Below, one piece after another: positions 35,499-42,154 of a stretch of DNA of 64,000 nt. The stretch is from Actinacidiphila rubida (GTDB lineage: Bacteria > Actinomycetota > Actinomycetes > Streptomycetales > Streptomycetaceae). Position numbers and translations under genes: made by a program. The notes beneath the pieces were generated by a model. That model made no database searches and was not told the DNA's origin. It was given only the letters and a program-made list of their open reading frames with translations. Within the stretch, counting starts at the first letter, position 1. Each line of letters starts with the position of its first letter. Location: contig NZ_FODD01000003.1 of the NCBI RefSeq assembly GCF_900110255.1, positions 1 through 64,000 on the forward strand, in the 5' to 3' direction.

Positions 35499-35513
35499 TA
35501 GGAAACTTTCCTA
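35499..35513. promoter_or_regulatory. ROK/CsnR operator, overlapping the csnR promoter
   Basis: TAGGAAACTTTCCTA is a perfect 15-bp palindrome centred on 35506, the core of the motif known for CsnR-type regulators. On the minus strand a TTGACT hexamer (35527-35522) lies just upstream and is a good -35. The operator then covers the -10 region, which suits repression. It is 28 bp from the csnR start codon. Confidence 0.85.
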
Positions 35514-35859
35514 TTGGCGAAAGTCAAGGTAGGCCCGCTGTCGGCGGAGCGTCAAGGGGGACCGGCGGTCCCTCGCCCAAGTCGTTACCAACCTCGGCGT
35601 GGACGCCGCCGCGGAGGGCGCCGCTCGCGGCGGTCGGCGCGGGCCGTGAAGGCCGGCCGTGGACGCGGGCGGTGGACGCGGGCGGGCGGCATGCGGACGG
35701 CCCCTGGCAGGACAAGCGTGCCAGGGGCCGTGCGGGAGGAACAGAGGGCGTACGGGTGTCTGTGGGCCGGTGTGCCGGGCCGTGCCGTCCGGTGGGGCGG
35801 TCGGGGGTCCGGGGGCCCCTCAGGAGCGCCCGGGGCCGGTCAGGAGCGCCCGGGGCCGG
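35514..35859. other. Gap between mscS-like gene and csnR
   Basis: No gene seen. It holds the csnR promoter at one end, a strong stem-loop in the middle and the tandem repeat after the MscS stop at the other. The intervening 35560-35690 is GC-rich without clear structure. Confidence 0.5.
35698..35730. terminator. 12-bp stem-loop terminator after the MscS gene
   Basis: CGGCCCCTGGCA (35698-35709) pairs perfectly with TGCCAGGGGCCG (35719-35730) across a 9-nt loop. It is the best candidate to insulate the csn operon from MscS transcription. Confidence 0.75.
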
Positions 35860-35879
35860 TCAGGAGCGCCCGGGGCCGT
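35820..35879. repeat. 20-bp tandem repeat x3 carrying the MscS stop codon
   Basis: Three copies of TCAGGAGCGCCCGGGGCCGG (last one 19/20) at 35820, 35840 and 35860. Read on the minus strand each copy encodes GPGRS followed by TGA, the exact C-terminus of the MscS protein, so the end of the gene has been triplicated behind its own stop. The 20-bp unit is not a codon multiple. Confidence 0.9.
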
Positions 35880-37023
35880 CCGAGCGGGGGCGGACCGGTG
35901 CCGGGGGCGCGCTCTGCGACGGGGCCTGGGGCGGGACGGCGGTCGGGCCGGCGGACGGGCCCGCGGGGGTCGCGGGCGCCTGTGCCTGTGCCTCGGCGGG
36001 CGCGGGTGCGGGCGGGACCTGGGTGCCGGGCTCCGAGCCGGAGGACGCGCCGGCCGCCGGGGTCGGCGCCGCGGGTGCGGCCGGCCCCGCGGTCACGTCG
36101 ACCACCCCCGCCGCACCGCCGACGGTCTCGACACCCTCACGGTCGAAGGTCTGCTTGATCCGCCAGCGCAGCTCGCGGCCGACCCCGGCAGCCTGCCCCG
36201 GCATGGTCTTCGCCTGCACCCGGACCACCACCGAGTCCGCGGCGACCGACTCCAGGCCGAGCAACTGCACGGGCTCCCAGAGGCGCTCGTCCCAGGGGTC
36301 CTCCTTGGCCATGGTGTCGGCGGTCTCCGCGATCAGGGCCTTCACCCGGTCCAGGCTCTCCTGCGGCGCCACCTGGACGTCGACCACGGCCGTCGCCCAG
36401 CCCTGGCTGAGGTTGCCGATGCGCTTGACCTCGCCGTTGCGCACGTACCAGATCTCACCGTTGTCGCCACGCAGCTTCGTCACCCGCAGTCCCACCTCGA
36501 CCACGGTGCCGGAGGCCACGCCCGCGTCGATGACGTCGCCGACGCCGTACTGGTCCTCGAGGATCATGAACACGCCGGACAGGAAGTCGGTGACCAGGTT
36601 GCGCGCGCCGAAGCCGATGGCGACACCGGCGACACCCGCGCTGGCCAGCAGCGGCGCCAGGTCGATCTTCAGCACGGACAGCACCGAGAGCGCGGCGGTG
36701 CCCAGGATCACGAACGACGCCACGCTGCGCAGCACCGAGCCGATCGCCTCGCTGCGCTGTCTGCGCCGCTCCGCGTTGACCAGCAGCCCGCCCAGGGCGG
36801 TGCCGGCCGCGGCCTCGGCGCCGCGGTTCATCCGGTCGATGAGCCGGCTGAGCGTCCGGCGCACCGCGGTGCGCAGGACGATCGCGATCACCAGGATCAG
36901 CAGGATGCGCAGGCCGGCGTTCAGCCAGCCGGCCCAGTTGTCGTCGATCCAGCTGCTGGCCTGGGCGGCGGTGCGGGGCATTGCGTCGAGCGTTACGGCC
37001 GCACGAGGAGTCGCGGTGGACAC
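35860..37023 (-). CDS. MscS-family mechanosensitive ion channel
   Basis: 387 residues from GTG 37023, with GGAGG 10 nt upstream. Membrane helices near 37-55 and 95-115, then the pore-lining helix with the Gly/Ala pattern LLASAGVAGVAIGFGARNLVTDFLSGVFM and the beta-domain start DQYGVGDVIDAGVASGTVVEVGLR. The last ~100 residues are Pro/Ala-rich and disordered. It should open under osmotic downshock to release solutes. The 3' end lies in the 20-bp repeat described separately. Confidence 0.93.
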   Translation of the reverse strand: MSTATPRAAVTLDAMPRTAAQASSWIDDNWAGWLNAGLRILLILVIAIVLRTAVRRTLSRLIDRMNRGAEAAAGTALGGLLVNAERRRQRSEAIGSVLRSVASFVILGTAALSVLSVLKIDLAPLLASAGVAGVAIGFGARNLVTDFLSGVFMILEDQYGVGDVIDAGVASGTVVEVGLRVTKLRGDNGEIWYVRNGEVKRIGNLSQGWATAVVDVQVAPQESLDRVKALIAETADTMAKEDPWDERLWEPVQLLGLESVAADSVVVRVQAKTMPGQAAGVGRELRWRIKQTFDREGVETVGGAAGVVDVTAGPAAPAAPTPAAGASSGSEPGTQVPPAPAPAEAQAQAPATPAGPSAGPTAVPPQAPSQSAPPAPVRPRSDGPGRS

Positions 37024-37281
37024 GTTCGGGAACCTCCGTCGGGGAACGAAGCTTCCAATCTAGCCGCCGACCGATGCCGTCTCGTTGCCTCGTTCGAGGA
37101 GCGGAACCGCTTCGAGCAGGGGAGTAAAGGAGTGTGAGCCGGCATTGAAGGAGGGGAGTGTGGTTCAAAACACCCTCGGTCCGTTACCCGGGCATGGTGG
37201 CGCGGTGCCCTGCCTTCCGGAGAGACTGAGACAGATCGTCCCGACGCGAGCCACGCGTCGCCGGCGTTAAAGGAGGCATCC

Positions 37282-37818
37282 GTGCCGCATGTCCTGGTCC
37301 TGAACGCCTCGTACGAGCCGCTCGGCGTCGTACCGCTGAGGCGCGCGCTCGTCCTCGTGCTCAACAACAAGGCTGTGTGCCTGGAGGAATCCGGCGCGTA
37401 CCTGCACAGCGAGACCCAGGCGCTGCCTGCGCCGAGTGTCGTGAAACTCACCAAATTCGTGCGAGTCCCCTTTCGGGGCACCGTGCCGCTCACCCGGCGA
37501 GCCCTCTTCGCCCGGGACGGCGGCAAATGCGCGTACTGCGGAGCCGCCGCAACCAGCGTCGACCACGTCATCCCCCGCAGCCGCGGCGGCCAGCACGCCT
37601 GGGAAAACGTGGTGGCCGCCTGCAGACGCTGCAACCACGTCAAGGCAGACCGCCACGTCGCCGAACTCGGCTGGCGCCTGCGCCACCAACCCGCCCCGCC
37701 CTCCGGTCTCGCCTGGCGGATCATCGGGACCGGACATAGGGACCCGCGCTGGCTGCCATACCTGCAGCCTTTCGGCGCGGACGACGCCCTGGCCCGGATC
37801 GACGGCATATCAGCCTGA
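37282..37818 (+). CDS. HNH endonuclease family protein
   Basis: 178 residues from GTG 37282 with AAAGGAGG at ideal spacing. The zinc-binding HNH site is clear: CAYCG, then DHVIPRSRGGQHAWENVVAACRRCNHVKAD. The N-terminus VLVLNASYEPLGVVPLRRALVLVLNNKA is the invariant start of a widespread actinobacterial single-copy HNH protein. The function of this family is not settled; it is chromosomal and not part of a restriction cluster here. The 258-bp region upstream holds the palindrome AGCGGAACCGCT (37100-37111). Confidence 0.93.
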   Translation: MPHVLVLNASYEPLGVVPLRRALVLVLNNKAVCLEESGAYLHSETQALPAPSVVKLTKFVRVPFRGTVPLTRRALFARDGGKCAYCGAAATSVDHVIPRSRGGQHAWENVVAACRRCNHVKADRHVAELGWRLRHQPAPPSGLAWRIIGTGHRDPRWLPYLQPFGADDALARIDGISA

Positions 37819-37828
37819 GATCCGGGCT

Positions 37829-38180
37829 TCAGCTTTTCCAGGACCGCTTCTGCCCCGCGCCCCGCAGGCCGGAAGCGGTCCCTTCGCTGCCCTCGGGGAG
37901 GGTGACGGGGCCGGGGCGGCCGGTGCCGGTCCAGGTGATCGTGCAGGTGGCGACGGCCCGGAGGACGGAGGGGCCCGGTTCCGGGTGGCGCTGAGGTTGG
38001 TCACCCCGCACGGCGTGTCGTCGCCGGCGGCGCCCTTCCGCAGCGGGTGCCGACGGTGCCATGGACGGCGACGGGGGAGTCACCCGACGCGGGGGCGAGC
38101 GAGGCGTCCTGTGCGCCGGGAGCGATGCGCGGCCCGACCGGAGTGGCCGTCGCCGCGGCCTCGATGGCGGGCACCGGCAC
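37829..38180 (-). pseudogene. Decayed gene, probably for a secreted protein
   Basis: Coding-like sequence on the minus strand breaks into three frames. About 38180-38045 reads VPVPAIEAAATATPVGPRIAP through SPVAVHGTVGTRCG. About 38030-37985 reads AAGDDTPCGVTNLSATRN. About 37970-37829 reads VATCTITWTGTGRPGPVTLP and ends at a stop. Each piece has high third-position GC, and paired Cys with beta-strand patterns suggest an Ig-like extracellular domain, but no single frame joins them. Two frameshifts would be needed. It could also be chance, since GC-rich DNA is open in many frames. Confidence 0.35.
37841..37881. terminator. Stem-loop after the HNH gene
   Basis: GGACCGCTTC (37841-37850) pairs with GAAGCGGTCC (37872-37881) over 10 bp across a 21-nt loop, 23 bp after the HNH stop. 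Confidence 0.5.
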
Positions 38181-38193
38181 TCACGCCCGCGCG

Positions 38194-39030
38194 TCAAACG
38201 GCCGCTCTGGCAAGGAGATCGGCGATCACGGCCTCCAACGCCGGCTTGTCGTAGGCGGGGAGGGCAGCGTCGTCGCGAGGGGAGCCTCGCAGGAGGTGGG
38301 CCGAGACGCCGTCGCTGGTGACGCGGACGCGTGCGGTGGCCGAAGGGCGCTTCCCGTCCGGGTGGTGGAAGACGGAGAGGACTCGTGCCGGGAGCGGAGC
38401 CGCGGACCCGCCCGAGGACGGATCCGGAGGCGGCGGAGGGCGCATCGACAGGTCGGCGAGGAGGGTCGCGGCGACCTGCGGGGTGACGAGGAGATAGCGG
38501 TACAGCCAGCCCAGCGGGCCGAGCTTCCTCGCGTGCGGGAAGTCGTCCGCGTGCTCGGCCGGAAGGGGCTCGGGTATCTCGACGACCAGGGGGCGCGCCG
38601 CGTCACCGGGCGTCGCCGGGGCGAAGAGGCGAGGCGTCCGGAGCGCGCGCCCTTCGACCTCGGTCACCACGGCGTAGTGGGGGCGGCCGCGTGCCCACAG
38701 GGGCAGGGCGAGTCGGGGGTCGAGAGCGTACGTGCGGCCCGAGAGTTCCACGGTGCCGGGGAGAGCGGGCGGCTGCTCGGTGAGGAGGCCGCGGCTCACC
38801 AGGCCCTCGGTGGCGAACTCGGCGGCCCTGGAACGGCTGCGGCGGGGGAAACGGGACCACGCCGTGCCGATCGACTCGTCGCCCAGCGCGTGCCGGTGCC
38901 CGCCGAGGGTGCACAACTCCAGCCCGTACAGGGGCTTGAGCTCCACCCGGCCCTCCTCCCGCGCCCGGTCCAGGAGGCGTCGCGCCCCCTCGGCCGAGGC
39001 CGCGGCCTCGACCGCCCGATCGACATCCAT
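38194..39030 (-). CDS. Unknown protein next to an ESX-type module
   Basis: 278 residues from ATG 39030. Mixed alpha/beta protein without signal peptide or membrane segment; recognisable text includes LKPLYGLELCTLGGHRHALGDESIG and DGVSAHLLRGSPRDDAALPAYDKPALEAVIADLL. It is divergent from the WXG100-like gene with 106 bp between. The position resembles that of ESX secretion-associated chaperone genes, but I cannot assign it to the EspG family from sequence. Function unknown. Confidence 0.8.
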   Translation of the reverse strand: MDVDRAVEAAASAEGARRLLDRAREEGRVELKPLYGLELCTLGGHRHALGDESIGTAWSRFPRRSRSRAAEFATEGLVSRGLLTEQPPALPGTVELSGRTYALDPRLALPLWARGRPHYAVVTEVEGRALRTPRLFAPATPGDAARPLVVEIPEPLPAEHADDFPHARKLGPLGWLYRYLLVTPQVAATLLADLSMRPPPPPDPSSGGSAAPLPARVLSVFHHPDGKRPSATARVRVTSDGVSAHLLRGSPRDDAALPAYDKPALEAVIADLLARAAV

Positions 39031-39136
39031 GACGCGCCCCCGTTCTGCACGAACTCCGCGCGTCCACACCCTCGCACAGCGCGACGGCAGACCCTAGGGT
39101 CGTGGGGGCGCCGAAACGCGGAAAGCAGGGCGGGGC

Positions 39137-39430
39137 ATGGGGGATCTGGTCGTCACCGAGGCGGACATGCACGCGCTCGGCGGCGCGTTGACGGCGGTAC
39201 TCGACGATCTGCAGGCACTGCAGGGCGCGTTGCTGCGGATGGACGCGGCATGCGTCGGCGCGGCGCCCCTGCTGGAGTCCCAGCGGACGTTCACCGACAC
39301 GCGGCGCGGCGACCTCACCGCGCTCGGCAAAGGGATCGCGGACCGGCACGGCGAAGTGGAGCAGGTCGCGCCCACGCTGCGGACGACCGACCACCGGCTG
39401 GCCGGCGACGCCCAGCGGCGCACGGACTGA
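39137..39430 (+). CDS. Small WXG100-like (ESX-type) helical protein
   Basis: 97 residues, two predicted helices: VTEADMHALGGALTAVLDDLQALQGALLRMDAACVGAAPLLESQRTFTD forms the first half and the second ends GDAQRR. Length and helix-turn-helix layout fit the ESX/WXG100 superfamily, although the WxG motif itself is missing. It lies 14 bp before the larger WXG/hydrolase gene, so they form one operon and may form a heterodimer. No type VII secretion ATPase (EccC) gene is in the window. Confidence 0.78.
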   Translation: MGDLVVTEADMHALGGALTAVLDDLQALQGALLRMDAACVGAAPLLESQRTFTDTRRGDLTALGKGIADRHGEVEQVAPTLRTTDHRLAGDAQRRTD

Positions 39431-39444
39431 AGGGCGGCAGCACC

Positions 39445-41295
39445 GTGGGCACGTCGTCGTACCCGACGCTCGGCTTCGACCCCTGCCCGGGGGACCCGGA
39501 CGACGTCCGGGCCCTGGCCTCCCGGTGGCGGGACGCCGCGTTCGTGACCACCGAGGCGGCGCTGCGCCTCGACGGGACGGACGAGGTGCAGGCGCGATGG
39601 CACGGCCAGGCCGCCGACGCGTTCGGGTCGCGGCTCGGCGCCCACCGTGTCGTGCTCGGCAAACTCCGCGCCGCCTACGAGCAGAACGCCGCCCTGCTCG
39701 ACGAATGGTCAGGCCGCTTACGGGAGTTCCAGCAGGAGGCCGCCGCGCTGGAGGCGCGGGCCGCGCATCTGGACACGCAGCGGCGGCAGCAGGCCACCGG
39801 CGACGTCACGGCGCGGATCGGCGAAGTCAGCTCCCAGGCAGAGCAGTTGCGGGAACGCTATCTGGCGGCGGCGCGCGCACTGGCCCGCCGCGTCGACGCC
39901 CTGCTGCACCTGCCGTCCGGTGACACCGGCTGGTACGGCCGCACCGCCGACACCGCGCAGGCATCCGCACTGCTGACCGCGGCGACCGGCCGCGACGGCG
40001 GCCCGATGCCCGTCGACCCCGCGCTGCGGGCCCTGTGGTGGAAGGGCCTGACCCCGGACGAACAGGGCGCCGTCGCGGCCGACTACGCCGACGCCGGGAT
40101 GGACGTCACGCAGGGCCTGCCCGCCGACGTGGCCGACCAGCTGAACCGGCTCCGGCTGCGGGCGGCCGTGGCGCGGCCCGGCTGCCCGCAGCGGCTCCGC
40201 GACCTGTGGCAGCACCTGACCGACCCCTCGGACCGGCTGCACCGCTCCGACATGTTCCTGCTCGGCTTCGACGACGTCGCGCGCGGCCACGTGGCGCTCG
40301 CGTACGGCGACCCGGACCTCGCCGCCGACACCGCGGTGTACGTGCCCGGCACCGGTTCGAGCCTGGACGGGGCGTCCGGCGACCTCAACCGGGCGCTGAC
40401 GCTGTACACCTCGGCGAACGGCCGGCGACGCGGCTCGACCGCTTCCGTCTACTGGCTCGGCTACGACGCGCCCACCTGGAGCGTCCCGGGGCCCGCCGCT
40501 CAGGGCTTCGCCGACGCCGGCGCCCCGAAGCTCGCCGCGTTCGTCAACTCCCTCGGTACGAACCACCGCGGCTCCGGCCACCTCACGGTGATCGGGCACA
40601 GCTACGGCTCCACGGTCGTCGGCGACGCCTTCGCCCACGCCGGGATGAAGGCCGACGAGGCGATCTTCGTCGGCTCGCCCGGCGTGACCGCGGGGACCGC
40701 GTCCCAACTGGGCCTCGATCCGGCCCATGTGTGGGCGAGCAAGGCCAAGTTCGACCCCATACCCGAGATTTCGGCGCCGCTGGACCCGCTCGACTGGTAC
40801 GACGACCACAGCGTCCGGTTCGGCGACGATCCGACGTCCTCGGCGTTCGGCGGCCGCACCTTCGACGCGGGCGACGGCAGTTCGGTCGCGCACGCGCACA
40901 GCGAGTACTGGGACCAGGGCCCGTCGCTGGACAACATGACGCACATCGTGCTCGGCGAGCCCGGCGAGGTCACCGCGATGCCCACCGAGGACAAGGGCGG
41001 CGTCATCCCGAACCTCGCCGACCTGCCGCTGCCGACCGTCGCGGTCCCGGACATCGGCGGTGCCGCGCTGCAGAACCTCGGCCATAAGGTGGGAGGGAGT
41101 TGGGGCGCCTCGATGGAGGACGCGGGCGACTCCCTGCACGAGTTCGGACAGGCCCAGAACGACGTGCTGGGCGCCGTCGGCAATGCCGTCACCGGTGACG
41201 TCGACGGCGCGATGCACGACCTGCAGGACGTCGGCGGGGACGTGGAGGACAGCGGCAGGAACGCGGCCCGGTCGGTGCGGGATCTCTTCGACTGA
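39445..41295 (+). CDS. WXG100-like N-terminus fused to alpha/beta hydrolase (DUF1023), with a TTA codon
   Basis: 616 residues from GTG 39445. The first ~170 residues are helical with ARWHGQAADAFGSRL, a WXG100-type turn. The middle carries an alpha/beta hydrolase of the DUF1023 type with nucleophile elbow IGHSYGST, then SPGVTA and the catalytic His region around SVAHAHSEYWD. The C-terminal ~100 residues are Asp/Gly-rich and repetitive. Leu-92 is encoded by TTA (39718-39720), the codon read only by the bldA tRNA in streptomycetes, so expression may be tied to development. The substrate is unknown; family members are probable exported lipases or esterases. Confidence 0.9.
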   Translation: MGTSSYPTLGFDPCPGDPDDVRALASRWRDAAFVTTEAALRLDGTDEVQARWHGQAADAFGSRLGAHRVVLGKLRAAYEQNAALLDEWSGRLREFQQEAAALEARAAHLDTQRRQQATGDVTARIGEVSSQAEQLRERYLAAARALARRVDALLHLPSGDTGWYGRTADTAQASALLTAATGRDGGPMPVDPALRALWWKGLTPDEQGAVAADYADAGMDVTQGLPADVADQLNRLRLRAAVARPGCPQRLRDLWQHLTDPSDRLHRSDMFLLGFDDVARGHVALAYGDPDLAADTAVYVPGTGSSLDGASGDLNRALTLYTSANGRRRGSTASVYWLGYDAPTWSVPGPAAQGFADAGAPKLAAFVNSLGTNHRGSGHLTVIGHSYGSTVVGDAFAHAGMKADEAIFVGSPGVTAGTASQLGLDPAHVWASKAKFDPIPEISAPLDPLDWYDDHSVRFGDDPTSSAFGGRTFDAGDGSSVAHAHSEYWDQGPSLDNMTHIVLGEPGEVTAMPTEDKGGVIPNLADLPLPTVAVPDIGGAALQNLGHKVGGSWGASMEDAGDSLHEFGQAQNDVLGAVGNAVTGDVDGAMHDLQDVGGDVEDSGRNAARSVRDLFD

Positions 41296-41323
41296 CGACG
41301 GGCAGGGACGGACCGACCGCCTG

Positions 41324-41400
41324 ACTGCGTGACTGCGTGACTGCGTGGCTGCGTGACCGAGAGCTCGACCGACTGACCGAAGTGACCGACTGACCGAAGT
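41324..41400. repeat. 8-bp x4 and 17-bp x2 tandem repeats
   Basis: ACTGCGTG occurs at 41324, 41332 and 41340, then GCTGCGTG at 41348. GACCGACTGACCGAAGT follows twice exactly (41367-41383 and 41384-41400). They fill the gap between the hydrolase and lipoprotein genes. Confidence 0.9.
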
Positions 41401-41428
41401 GACCGAGCGACGTTCGGGTGAAGGACGC

Positions 41429-41920
41429 ATGGGCCACAGTGAGCGAACGGCGAAAGGCGCCGCGGCCGCCCTTCTGGCGGTGGCGGCGGCCGGGTGCGGA
41501 GGGGCGATGGACAAGGGCAGTGTGTCGCCGGACTCGGTCGAGCAGAAGGCGCGCACGCTCGCGCAGCGGACGCTCGACTCGATCCGTCCGGTGATCGGGT
41601 CCGCGGGCACGTCCGTGGGCCGGACGCAGTGGCAGAAGTGCACCACGGACACGCCCGGCCAGCACCGGTTCGACTACAGCTACCAGGTGACGCTGGACGT
41701 CCCCGAGGAGGGCTCGAAGGCCGTGATGGACGCCGCGGAGGCGCACTTCGCGAAGGAGGGCTACGTGCCCGACCTGCCGGACCCGAAGACGCCGCGCGTC
41801 GGCGCGAAGGACCCGCACTCCTCGTGGTGGGTCGGGGTGGGCGTGGCCAACGGCGATGCGTCCATGTTCATCAGCGTCGACTCCGCCTGCGTCTTCACCA
41901 CCCACGACCCGCCAGGGTGA
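41429..41920 (+). CDS. Small lipoprotein of unknown function
   Basis: 163 residues from ATG 41429 with GAAGGA close upstream; GTG 41399 is an alternative. Signal peptide AKGAAAALLAVAAAGC ends in a lipobox with Cys at residue 23, then Gly-Gly. The mature domain includes WQKCTTDTPGQHRFDYSYQVTLDVPE and a late Cys (VDSACVF), probably a disulphide. Relatives are common in streptomycete ESX-hydrolase loci, which fits its place 133 bp after the hydrolase gene. Function unknown. Confidence 0.83.
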   Translation: MGHSERTAKGAAAALLAVAAAGCGGAMDKGSVSPDSVEQKARTLAQRTLDSIRPVIGSAGTSVGRTQWQKCTTDTPGQHRFDYSYQVTLDVPEEGSKAVMDAAEAHFAKEGYVPDLPDPKTPRVGAKDPHSSWWVGVGVANGDASMFISVDSACVFTTHDPPG

Positions 41921-41940
41921 CGGGCGCCAGGTCAGGGCCC

Positions 41941-42020
41941 TCGGAGTGATCCGGAGTGATCCGGAGTGATCCACGGCGATTCGAACGATTCGAAACGATT
42001 CGGAGCGATTGGGAGCGATT
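41941..42020. repeat. Helically phased GAT/GATT repeats ahead of pepN
   Basis: GAT or GATT occurs at 41948, 41958, 41968, 41978, 41987, 41997, 42007 and 42017, so about once per DNA turn over 80 bp. The first part is three exact copies of the 10-mer CGGAGTGATC-type unit and the rest varies around CGAACGATT. It may be a decaying minisatellite or a phased binding array; it lies 135-215 bp before the pepN start. Confidence 0.85.
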
Positions 42021-42075
42021 CCGGGCGCGCGGCTCGCGAACCGCGGAAACCCCGTGCCCACCAGGGACGCGCGAG

Positions 42076-42084
42076 TTGTCCACA
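42076..42084 (+). promoter_or_regulatory. Perfect Streptomyces-type DnaA box upstream of pepN
   Basis: TTGTCCACA matches the consensus bound by Streptomyces DnaA exactly and lies 70 bp before the pepN start, in the only non-coding stretch nearby. A single box; I see no second one within the gap. Confidence 0.55.
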
Positions 42085-42154
42085 GGGGATCCGCGGGGGT
42101 GGCCCGTGGCGTGCAAGGATGGCCGTCTCACCTAGCGAGAAGGAGTGGGCCACC

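Noticed and set aside
20119..42020. CRISPR-like arrays suggested by regular repeats
   Set aside because: Units are 8-20 bp and directly abutting, without unique spacers, and there are no cas genes.
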